Positions 52,864 to 59,548 of a stretch of 64,000 nt of DNA are shown one piece after another. This DNA comes from Treponema sp. GTDB lineage: Bacteria; Spirochaetota; Spirochaetia; Treponematales; Treponemataceae. Numbering within the stretch: position 1 is the first letter of the stretch; the number at the start of each line of letters is the position of its first letter. Made by a program: the position numbers and the translations under genes. The DNA lies in contig JAEEYO010000074.1 of assembly GCA_016288205.1 (NCBI GenBank), positions 1 to 64,000 on the forward strand, given 5' to 3'. Below the pieces are notes generated by a model that was not told where the DNA came from, searched no databases, and worked only from the letters and a program-made list of their open reading frames with translations.

Positions 52864-52891
52864 ATTATAGGGAATTATCCCAGAAAGTCAA
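52864..52891 (-). promoter_or_regulatory. Promoter of the restriction-modification gene with operator O2
   Basis: Minus strand: TTGACT (52891-52886), 16 bp, TATAAT (52869-52864). The spacer contains GGGA-ATTA-TCCC (52870-52881), so regulator binding would block initiation. Confidence 0.75.
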
Positions 52892-52897
52892 CCAAAA

Positions 52898-52910
52898 AGG
52901 AATTTTCCCT
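52898..52910. promoter_or_regulatory. Operator-like palindrome O3
   Basis: Imperfect GGAA-TT-TTCC with a flanking C, located 14 bp ahead of the regulator start codon; likely autoregulation site. Confidence 0.5.
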
Positions 52911-52923
52911 GCAAAATAGATTT

Positions 52924-53259
52924 ATGAATTTTTGGGAAAATGTTGTTGCGGAACTAGAATTTCAAGGTAAGACAAGAAAGGAATTGGCGGCAGAAATAGG
53001 CTTTGACGCGTCAAATATTGGAAAGGGAGAGAGAAATGGAAATATCCCCGCCGCTGATACCGCATTGAAAATTGCTCATTCCTTGGGCGTCTCTTTAGAC
53101 TCTCTGCTAAACATGGAGGAAAATCCAAATTCGGAGCCTAATCAGCCACAACTCGACCAAAGCCTTTGTAAAAAATATTACTCCATAATTCAAAAATTAG
53201 ACGAAATGCCAAATAATACCAAAAATCTTCTGTGCAAATTGATTTCCGAATGGAAATAA
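52924..53259 (+). CDS. XRE-family regulator next to the restriction-modification gene
   Basis: 111 residues. Helix-turn-helix of the phage-repressor type in residues 5-62 (RKELAAEIGFDASNIGKGER ... ADTALKIAHSLGVSLDSLL), followed by a 45-residue helical tail possibly for dimerisation. It is divergent from the enzyme gene across a 110-bp gap with three similar palindromes. This is the layout of controller (C) proteins, which delay restriction until methylation is complete, though true C proteins are usually near 80 residues. No ribosome-binding site is visible. Confidence 0.85.
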   Translation: MNFWENVVAELEFQGKTRKELAAEIGFDASNIGKGERNGNIPAADTALKIAHSLGVSLDSLLNMEENPNSEPNQPQLDQSLCKKYYSIIQKLDEMPNNTKNLLCKLISEWK

Positions 53260-53378
53260 GACGAAAACCGAAATTTTAACAGTACCCGAAAGAAACCATT
53301 TGCCAAAAAAGCCCCGATATGCTATACTCAGCTTGAGAAATTAAAGCATTTTAAAAAGTAAAAGGAGATTTTCTTTCT

Positions 53379-53543
53379 ATGAATCAGGAAGACGAGGACT
53401 TTTTGTATCAGATGCTCACGGACATTGAGGGACTGGACGGCGAGAACATGGACAAATTCCTAGAGCATTGCAGGAAAAATCCAATCCCAGGCTGTGCGCC
53501 AGACAATACGGAGCCACAAAGCAGCAATGAAAAGCAGAACTGA
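53379..53543 (+). CDS. Small acidic protein, 54 residues
   Basis: ATG at 53379 with AAGGAG upstream; ends at TGA 53541-53543. Sequence is acidic at the start (NQEDEDFLYQMLTD) and polar at the end with two Cys. No family recognised. TATACT near 53323 could be its -10 box. The last 17 bases overlap the start of the next gene, suggesting translational coupling. Confidence 0.6.
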   Translation: MNQEDEDFLYQMLTDIEGLDGENMDKFLEHCRKNPIPGCAPDNTEPQSSNEKQN

Positions 53544-54351
53544 ATTTTTATCTGATGAAATCCACCGGCGTTACGGAAGCATCCGTCGCGCGAGGGGTTC
53601 CTTCCTTTATACGGCAAAAAACGTGAGGCTCACGGATCTTTACCAGGAAAACGGACGCGCAATCCTGGGCTGGGGAGGCTCCTCGGCTTTTACGATTATG
53701 AAAAATGTCCTGAACCGGGGCATAAGCGGAAGCTACAGGACGGATTTCAGCCACAGATTGGAAAAATCAGTCTGCGATCTTTTCGGCTCAAATAAAAAAA
53801 TCCTCTGTTTTACGGCAAAAAAGGACGCGGAAGAGGCCGCCGGAAGATTGTGCGACGGAAAAATCATCTCTTACAGACCCTGGAAAAGTGGAAAAAACGA
53901 CGTGGAAAGCGCCGGTGCATTGATTTTCGAGCCACCTCTACCCTGGGCGCAGGAACTTTTTATCCTCGCACTTAACGACGGGAATGAAATCAGCGAAAAA
54001 TGGGAAAAAATCAGCGCGGAGACAGGAATCACAAGGACAATCCTTTCTCCGCCAATGGAAGCCGCATACACAAGGGCAGTCTACAATCTCATTCAGGAGC
54101 TAAAAGACCGCAAGGAAAAGGACTTTTTCATCTACGACCGGGAAATCGCGGCATACTGGACACGCAAGGGACCCTATCTCTACCCGAAAAAGGAGCTTTT
54201 TACCGAGGAAAGCTATGCGGATTTCGTCCTTCACTGCCTGGACAACACGATCGTCATAAATCCATCCCTTGACGGAGCAAGCATAGTGCCATTCGGAGCC
54301 GACCGGGGTGTATTTTCGTCGCTGCTCAAAAATCCGTGGAAATCAGTCTGA
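53527..54351 (+). CDS. Degenerate aminotransferase-like protein
   Basis: 274 residues from the ATG at 53527, inside the 3' end of the small acidic gene. The N-terminus (SIRRARGSFLYTAKNVRLTDLYQENGRAILGWGG) follows the opening of class III PLP aminotransferases, and later parts (LEKSVCDLFG, then TIVINPSLDGASIVPFG) fit the start and end of that fold. At 274 residues versus the usual 400-450, the middle holding the PLP lysine appears to be missing. Probably a non-catalytic derivative; the assignment is inferred from pattern only. Confidence 0.45.
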   Translation: MKSRTEFLSDEIHRRYGSIRRARGSFLYTAKNVRLTDLYQENGRAILGWGGSSAFTIMKNVLNRGISGSYRTDFSHRLEKSVCDLFGSNKKILCFTAKKDAEEAAGRLCDGKIISYRPWKSGKNDVESAGALIFEPPLPWAQELFILALNDGNEISEKWEKISAETGITRTILSPPMEAAYTRAVYNLIQELKDRKEKDFFIYDREIAAYWTRKGPYLYPKKELFTEESYADFVLHCLDNTIVINPSLDGASIVPFGADRGVFSSLLKNPWKSV

Positions 54352-54365
54352 ATCTGTCCGATAAT
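54337..54365 (+). promoter_or_regulatory. Promoter of the small membrane protein, leaderless geometry
   Basis: TGGAAA (54337-54342), 17 bp, GATAAT (54360-54365), then six bases to the ATG at 54372. It lies inside the end of the preceding gene. Confidence 0.45.
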
Positions 54366-54371
54366 TGAAGC

Positions 54372-54665
54372 ATGACACAGGCAGATTTGATTCTCTATAT
54401 AATAAAGCTGGTTCTCGGCGGAATTACGGCATTTTTCGCGATCATCCTCTGGAGCAGGACAAGGGACGCGGCATGGATGAGCATGGTCGCCGGCACAATA
54501 ATCCGCTACACAGGAACCGTCTACGACATGCTGATTGATTTCGGCGTGGTTTTCACTACGGACATCGAACTTTTTTCAATTCCTCTCACGACACTCCTCT
54601 TTACGGTGGTTCCGTCCCTCTTTTTCATCCTCGCTTTCATCCTGATGATTCACAGAACTAGATAA
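54372..54665 (+). CDS. Small three-helix membrane protein
   Basis: 97 residues with three hydrophobic segments (about 7-25, 38-58 and 70-92) and short polar loops. Family not recognised. No ribosome-binding site; the start is six bases past a -10-like GATAAT. The stop abuts a dispersed repeat. Confidence 0.6.
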   Translation: MTQADLILYIIKLVLGGITAFFAIILWSRTRDAAWMSMVAGTIIRYTGTVYDMLIDFGVVFTTDIELFSIPLTTLLFTVVPSLFFILAFILMIHRTR

Positions 54666-54697
54666 GTGGAAAGTTGAGAGTGGAAAGTGGAAAACGT
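54664..54697 (+). repeat. GTGGAAAG-family dispersed repeat, copy 6
   Basis: AAGTGGAAAGTTGA then GAGTGGAAAGTGGAAAACG. It overlaps the stop codon of the membrane-protein gene and is nearly identical to the copy at 43082-43113. Confidence 0.8.
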
Positions 54698-54773
54698 TTT
54701 CCAGCATAGCTTGTTTTTTTCTGGGGGAAGATATATAATTAAAGAAAGATTTAAAACAAGGGGGATTTTTCTT

Positions 54774-55286
54774 ATGAAATCTTACAAGGGATTCAGGCAC
54801 GCGGGAATTTGCGCGGCATTATCCATTATGGTTGCATTCCTTTTCTCGGGATGTCTTATTCTTACTCCGACCGTACAGCAGACCCCGGTGGACAGAAGCG
54901 GTGACTCAGCGGCAACAGCTGTCATCGAGGGAATCTGGAAGCAGTCAAGCACTGGAAACAGCTACGAGATTGCGGAAACCGGCGGAGCATATACACTGAC
55001 ATGCTTTACCTTAAAAAGCAACGGAGAAAGAAGCTACAGCTCAAACATGACGACCTTTGAGAAGGGTGCGAAAAAGGCCCTCGACTCAAGGCACGGATAC
55101 CTGTACGGCTACAACAAGAACCGCCCGGGCTGGATCGCATACTACTACACTCTCAGCGGCGACAACCTGAACCTGACTCAGGTGCTGAACGACAACGGAG
55201 GAGCAACTTGGTCTTCCATTGACGACGCAAAGGCTCTCGCGGACATCAACAAGCCGGGTGCCGTGAAGATGGACCTGACACGCTAA
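54774..55286 (+). CDS. Lipoprotein of unknown function
   Basis: 170 residues from the ATG at 54774 (AAGGGGGA upstream). Lipoprotein signal ends at LFSGC near residue 27. The mature part (IEGIWKQSSTGNSYEIAETGGAYTLTCFTLKSNGE) looks like a small beta-barrel of the lipocalin-like or extracytoplasmic kind in which a strand-rich sheet binds a ligand. Family not recognised. A terminator follows. Confidence 0.65.
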   Translation: MKSYKGFRHAGICAALSIMVAFLFSGCLILTPTVQQTPVDRSGDSAATAVIEGIWKQSSTGNSYEIAETGGAYTLTCFTLKSNGERSYSSNMTTFEKGAKKALDSRHGYLYGYNKNRPGWIAYYYTLSGDNLNLTQVLNDNGGATWSSIDDAKALADINKPGAVKMDLTR

Positions 55287-55302
55287 GTATATCGCGATAT
55301 AC
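55287..55302. repeat. Perfect 16-bp palindrome
   Basis: GTATATCGCGATATAC immediately after the lipoprotein stop codon; followed by a second ATATCGC. Purpose unknown; possible protein-binding site. Confidence 0.6.
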
Positions 55303-55320
55303 ATATCGCAATAAGCGCAC

Positions 55321-55355
55321 AAAACCGTCATCCTCTGTGGGTGGCGGCTTTTTTT
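55321..55355 (+). terminator. Terminator after the lipoprotein gene
   Basis: Stem CCGTCATCC / GGGTGGCGG (55325-55333 with 55339-55347) and seven T bases. Confidence 0.75.
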
Positions 55356-55375
55356 GTCCCACAGCCAATTTTTAC

Positions 55376-55404
55376 TTGCCAAATGCGGTCATGGGGTGTA
55401 AAAT
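55376..55404 (+). promoter_or_regulatory. Promoter of a short transcription unit
   Basis: TTGCCA (55376-55381), 17 bp, TAAAAT (55399-55404). A short hairpin lies in the leader. Confidence 0.55.
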
Positions 55405-55455
55405 TATAGCATGGTTCCGCTTTTGCGGGACTCAACCCAAAACAAGGAGTGTTTT

Positions 55456-55568
55456 ATGTCACAGAAACAGCCCCGCACATGGGGAATCTTCATCATCCAG
55501 CTGTCTCTTCGCTCGCAAAGAACGGGCTCATAATCGGAGGAATCGTCACAATCAAGAACGGAAAATAA
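55456..55568 (+). pseudogene. Short transcription unit with two overlapping small frames
   Basis: AAGGAG precedes an ATG at 55456 that opens a 25-codon frame ending TAA at 55531-55533. A second frame, two bases out of phase, begins at ATG 55479 and ends at TAA 55566-55568 (29 codons, ending GLIIGGIVTIKNGK). The promoter, ribosome-binding site and terminator look functional, but neither frame is convincing. A frameshifted small gene or a small RNA of about 200 nt is equally possible. Confidence 0.35.
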
Positions 55569-55585
55569 ATCCGACCTTTTTTGAA

Positions 55586-55618
55586 GGGGTAGATTGCAAG
55601 TCAGTCTGCCCCATTTTT
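55586..55618 (+). terminator. Terminator of the short transcription unit
   Basis: Stem GGGGTAGA / TCTGCCCC (55586-55593 with 55605-55612) with a T tract. It overlaps the end of the minus-strand aat gene. Confidence 0.65.
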
Positions 55619-56396
55619 ATTCCCCATCAGTCACCACTGGAAATGATTTCACATCTTCCTCGAACTGTCTTCTCAAATCCTTCGCAAGCGGTATGTTCAG
55701 ATATTTTATCTCAAGCGACCTGAAAGAACTCCTGCTGATTTCCACCGCACCATAGCGGGCCATGTTGTCCGTGTATGCCTGACAGTCAATCAGCTTGCCG
55801 CCGCATTTTTTAAAGGCACGCGCAAAAAGAGCAAAGGCCGATTTGGAGGAGTCGCTTTCCAAGGTGAACATGCTTTCCCCGCAGAACACGGAGCCCAGAA
55901 GCTCGCCGTAAAATCCGCCGACAAGTTTTTCCCCATGCCACACCTCAAAACTGTGCGCAATTCCCACCTCATGCAGCTCGCAATATGCCCTGATGATTTT
56001 GTCCCCTATCCATGTTCCGCTCTGGTCCTCCCTGCTCACCTCGCGGCATCCCTCTATGACGCTTCGAAAATCGCGGTCCATCGTGTATGTGTAGGGACTG
56101 TGCTTCAAAAAACGGTCTATGCTTCGGCTTATGTGAAGGTCGTCCGTCCAAATGCAGAACCTCGGGTCGGGACTGCACCAGATTACAGGGTCTCCGTCAT
56201 CCTCGTTGAACCACGGAAAAATCCCCTGGACGTATGCCGAATAAAGCACCTGAAGGTCAATGTCCTCCGTGACCATGCACACGCCGAAAGTTTTGTCCCT
56301 CTCATCAATGCTCGGCTCGGGAAGCGGAATGATTAAATTCGGATTAAAGAATTCCGGGCCTGAAAGAAATTCCGCCGCCGATTTTTTCCCCATCAT
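55617..56396 (-). CDS. aat: Leucyl/phenylalanyl-tRNA-protein transferase
   Basis: 259 residues. Typical motifs: YSAYVQGIFPWFNED, WCSPDPRFCI, SGTWIGDKIIRAY, HSFEVWHGEKLVGGFYGE and ESMFTLESDSSK. The enzyme adds Leu or Phe from tRNA to proteins with N-terminal Lys or Arg, creating an N-degron. It overlaps the clpA stop by 4 bp (ATGA), so transferase, adaptor and unfoldase are encoded together. Confidence 0.96.
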   Translation of the reverse strand: MMGKKSAAEFLSGPEFFNPNLIIPLPEPSIDERDKTFGVCMVTEDIDLQVLYSAYVQGIFPWFNEDDGDPVIWCSPDPRFCIWTDDLHISRSIDRFLKHSPYTYTMDRDFRSVIEGCREVSREDQSGTWIGDKIIRAYCELHEVGIAHSFEVWHGEKLVGGFYGELLGSVFCGESMFTLESDSSKSAFALFARAFKKCGGKLIDCQAYTDNMARYGAVEISRSSFRSLEIKYLNIPLAKDLRRQFEEDVKSFPVVTDGE

Positions 56397-58786
56397 TCCG
56401 GGACTCCGAACTCAAAGCAGATTTTTCCGTCCTGCGCGTCAACACGCACCGAAGAGCCACCGCAGAGCTTGCCGAAGAGAACCTCATCCACAAGGGGGGA
56501 CGCAATCTCACTCTCCGCCGTCCTGTAAATGTTCCTCGCGCCGAATTCCCTGCTGTATCCCTTGTCCGCGATCACACGCACGGCATCCTCGCTCGCCTCC
56601 ATTTTCACGCCCCGGGTCTCAAGTCTCTTGGCAATTTTTTCCACGGCTGTACGTGCAATGGAAAGAATAACCTCGGAGTCCAGATGCGAGAACGGAATCA
56701 CAGCGTCAAGGCGGTTCCTGAACTCAGGAGAAAAAGCCTCCTCCACCGCATGATTCAAAGTCGCGTCGTCATTTCCGTCCAAAGCAGAGACCGAGCCTGA
56801 AAATCCCACGGATCCCTTTTCCATGTCCCTAGCACCGGCATTGCTCGTCATAATCAGAATGCAGCTTCTGAAATCCGCGCGTCGTCCCTGGGAATCCGTA
56901 AGCGTTCCGTAATCCATCACCTGAAGCAGCACGTTGAAGATATCCTGATGTGCTTTCTCAATCTCGTCAAAAAGCACTATGGAGTGCGGGGCATTTCTTA
57001 CGGCATCCACCAAAAGACCACCGTTCTCGTATCCCACATATCCGGGCGGAGAACCGATAAGCCGGCTCACGGTATGCTTTTCCTGATACTCGCTCATGTC
57101 AAATCGGATAAGATTCTCACCCAGCTGCGAGGCAAGACTGCGTGCAAGCTCCGTCTTTCCAACTCCCGTCGGCCCAACGAAAAGGAATGCTCCCTCAGGT
57201 CTCTCCTCATTTCTGAATCCGGCCCTCGCTTTTTTCACCGCGACTGACACAGCCTTTACAGCACGGTTTTGACCGAGCACTTTTTCGCCGAGAGATTTTT
57301 CCAGATTTCTCAGCATGACAGACTCATCCTCGGTGATTTTCTCAAGCGGAATGCGTGCCATGCGTGAGGTGATTTTTCTGACCACATCGCTCTTTATCTC
57401 AAGCGGCTCTTTTTTCTCAGCGTCCCCAAGGTGGATTTTCGCGAAGGAGCCCGACTCATCCATAATGTCTATCGCCTTGTCGGGAAGCCGTCTGTCAGGA
57501 AGATACTGCACGGCAAGGTCCACAATCTCCTCAAGGATTTCATCGCTGTATTTCACCTGATGATAAGCCTCATATTTCGGCGAAAGACCACGGAGAATCG
57601 CAACGCTCTCGTCCCTGCTCGGCTCAAGTATGTCGATTTTCTGGAACCTTCTTGAAAGAGCGCTGTCCTTTTCAAAATATTTTGAATACTCGGAGAAAGT
57701 CGTGCTTCCAATGCAGCGGATTTTACCGGATCCAAGCACAGGCTTGAGCATGTTGGCGGCATCAAGGGAACCACCGGAAACCGCACCTGCCCCCACAAGC
57801 GTATGAATCTCATCAATAAAAATAATCGCTTTCTCAAGCGAGCTGATTGCGTCCACCACGCGGCGGATTCTCTCCTCGAACTCACCACGGTATTTCGTTC
57901 CGGCCACAAGCGAGCCCATGTCAAGGGAAAACACGGAGCATCCCTTCAGCACGTCCGGCACATTTCCCGCGGCAATCATGGAGGCAAGTCCCTCGGTAAT
58001 CGCAGTCTTTCCAACTCCGGGCTCACCCACGTGCAGGGGATTGTTCTTCTTTCGGCGGCCAAGGATTTCTATGGTGCGCTCTATCTCCTCTTTTCTTCCC
58101 ACAAGCGCATCCAGCTCTCCGTTCCTCGCCTTTTCTGTCAGGTCGGTGGTGTAGCGTTTTAAAAATCTCTGGTTGATTCTGTCACGGGTCTTGTCGTCGT
58201 CCTCGTCGAAATCCTCATCAAAATCTTCGTCATCATCAAAAATATCAGAGTCATCAAAATCACCGACTTCCAAATCAAAGTTGTCATCGTCTTCATTGGA
58301 AGGAATCGGAGAACGATTTTTTCTGCCGTCGGAATCAGGCTCACTGATTTTTTCCTCGTTTCTCGCAGATGATACGGCCTCAATCAGGGGCAGACGCTTC
58401 ACGCCGTTTTTTCTGAGTATGTACGAGCAATAGAGCTGGGTCACGTCAAGCATACTGACAAGGAGGTCATATTTCGCAATCTGGGATTTCTCCGCGTTCA
58501 GGCATTGGGCAGTGGCGTTCATAAAAACCGTGTTGAGTCCGTCGGAAAAATCTGTGCGTCCCTCAATCCCCTCGGGAATCTTCGGAACCTTTTCCTCAAG
58601 ATAATCCTCCAGGTCCGCGCGGATTGCATGTCGGTTCGCCCCGCAAGAGATGAGCACGTCGATTATGTCCAAATCCTTGAGCATCACGAAAAGCAGGTGC
58701 TCCGGTGTGGTGAACTCATGTCTGGATTCTTCCGCCAGAGCATGTGCCTGATTCAGCAGCTCCCGGCTTGATTTGTCTGCTTCCAT
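56393..58786 (-). CDS. clpA: ClpA, ATPase subunit of the ClpAP protease
   Basis: 797 residues. N-domain to about residue 145, an acidic Asp/Glu-rich linker (about 165-200), then two AAA+ modules: first loop GEPGVGKT near residue 255 with IIFIDEIHT, second loop GPTGVGKT near residue 540 with LFDEIEKAH. The ending is short, as in ClpA, and there is no ClpB middle coiled coil. It unfolds substrates into ClpP. The IGF-type ClpP loop is not obvious by eye. Three bases separate it from clpS. Confidence 0.95.
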   Translation of the reverse strand: MEADKSSRELLNQAHALAEESRHEFTTPEHLLFVMLKDLDIIDVLISCGANRHAIRADLEDYLEEKVPKIPEGIEGRTDFSDGLNTVFMNATAQCLNAEKSQIAKYDLLVSMLDVTQLYCSYILRKNGVKRLPLIEAVSSARNEEKISEPDSDGRKNRSPIPSNEDDDNFDLEVGDFDDSDIFDDDEDFDEDFDEDDDKTRDRINQRFLKRYTTDLTEKARNGELDALVGRKEEIERTIEILGRRKKNNPLHVGEPGVGKTAITEGLASMIAAGNVPDVLKGCSVFSLDMGSLVAGTKYRGEFEERIRRVVDAISSLEKAIIFIDEIHTLVGAGAVSGGSLDAANMLKPVLGSGKIRCIGSTTFSEYSKYFEKDSALSRRFQKIDILEPSRDESVAILRGLSPKYEAYHQVKYSDEILEEIVDLAVQYLPDRRLPDKAIDIMDESGSFAKIHLGDAEKKEPLEIKSDVVRKITSRMARIPLEKITEDESVMLRNLEKSLGEKVLGQNRAVKAVSVAVKKARAGFRNEERPEGAFLFVGPTGVGKTELARSLASQLGENLIRFDMSEYQEKHTVSRLIGSPPGYVGYENGGLLVDAVRNAPHSIVLFDEIEKAHQDIFNVLLQVMDYGTLTDSQGRRADFRSCILIMTSNAGARDMEKGSVGFSGSVSALDGNDDATLNHAVEEAFSPEFRNRLDAVIPFSHLDSEVILSIARTAVEKIAKRLETRGVKMEASEDAVRVIADKGYSREFGARNIYRTAESEIASPLVDEVLFGKLCGGSSVRVDAQDGKICFEFGVPE

Positions 58787-58789
58787 ATC

Positions 58790-59095
58790 CTACGCCTTTT
58801 CAATCCTGCACTGAAGTGGAAATCCCTCTTTTCTCGCCATCTCCATCGTGATGCGGGCCTTTGAGTGCGCGATGTCATAAGTGTAGATTCCGGCAACCCC
58901 GCTTCCGCTCTTATGAACCGACTCCATTATCTGCACTGCCTCCGTCTCCGATTTATGGAAGACCTGCCTGAGGACATCAACCACAAAATCCTTCGTGGTG
59001 TAGTCGTCATTGAGCAGCACGACCTTATAATCTGACGGCGGCTTGATTTTCTCCACAACGCCGAACGCATTGTCATTTTCAAAACTAAAATCCAT
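58790..59095 (-). CDS. clpS: ClpS, N-degron adaptor of ClpAP
   Basis: 101 residues from the ATG at 59095; a longer frame extends through its promoter. The N-degron pocket residues are kept: Asn-Asp in VVLLNDDYT, the ExxM/V helix KSETEAVQIMESVHKSG with the His, then GIYTYDIAHSKA. It presents proteins with N-terminal Leu, Phe, Tyr or Trp to ClpA. The -10 box TATAGT lies nine bases before the ATG, leaving a leader of only a few bases. Confidence 0.94.
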   Translation of the reverse strand: MDFSFENDNAFGVVEKIKPPSDYKVVLLNDDYTTKDFVVDVLRQVFHKSETEAVQIMESVHKSGSGVAGIYTYDIAHSKARITMEMARKEGFPLQCRIEKA

Positions 59096-59104
59096 ATCGC
59101 ATGA

Positions 59105-59133
59105 ACTATAGCACAAAAAGCGGGAATTGGCAA
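59105..59133 (-). promoter_or_regulatory. Promoter of the clpS-clpA-aat operon
   Basis: Minus strand: TTGCCA (59133-59128), 17 bp, TATAGT (59110-59105); nine bases to the ATG. Confidence 0.65.
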
Positions 59134-59156
59134 TTACACGAGGATTGCGCGACGAA

Positions 59157-59193
59157 AACAAAAAAATCCGGCCCCATCGTTTTGAAAGGACCG
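59157..59193 (-). terminator. Terminator after the tRNA gene
   Basis: Minus-strand stem ATCCGG...CC / GG...CCGGAT with a T-rich tail, directly downstream of the tRNA. Confidence 0.75.
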
Positions 59194-59197
59194 GATA

Positions 59198-59269
59198 TGC
59201 TCGATACTAGATTCGAACTAGTGACTTCTACCGTGTGAAGGTAGCACTCTACCACTGAGTTAATCGAGC
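59198..59269 (-). tRNA. tRNA-Val(CAC)
   Basis: 72 nt. Acceptor stem GCTCGAT / ATCGAGC, D arm ACTC-GAGT, anticodon stem CTACC / GGTAG with loop TTCACAC (anticodon CAC, reading GUG), T arm ACTAG-TTCGAAT-CTAGT, discriminator A. The 3' CCA is not encoded. All stems pair fully. Confidence 0.95.
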
Positions 59270-59330
59270 TGATGTTTACCAGAATACCACAAAGCCCAAA
59301 TAAAGTCAAGCGATTTTGAAAAAAAGGAAC

Positions 59331-59359
59331 TTGTACAAATTCTGAAAATAAGATAGAAT
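59331..59359 (+). promoter_or_regulatory. Promoter of a small gene, leaderless geometry
   Basis: TTGTAC (59331-59336), 17 bp, TAGAAT (59354-59359), then six bases to ATG 59366. Confidence 0.6.
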
Positions 59360-59365
59360 TAAAAT

Positions 59366-59548
59366 ATGGATGAGACGCTTTTGGAATACGGGGTTTTTAT
59401 TACGCCCGACTTTAAAGTACTAAAGCCATACACGGAGGAGCATCGCTTTGAGCCAGGCAAAATTGAGTCAGGCAACGCAAGCGAAACCGCACCCGCAAAA
59501 CGGGGACTCCTCGCATTGGCAATCGCACGCAACAAGGACATCAAGTAA
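59366..59548 (+). CDS. Small protein, 60 residues
   Basis: Starts MDETLLEYGVFITPDFKVLKPY and ends in a basic LALAIARNKDIK. No signal peptide or known family. It has a well-placed promoter and no other candidate start, but overlaps the minus-strand MATE gene by 8 bp at the 3' end. Confidence 0.5.
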   Translation: MDETLLEYGVFITPDFKVLKPYTEEHRFEPGKIESGNASETAPAKRGLLALAIARNKDIK

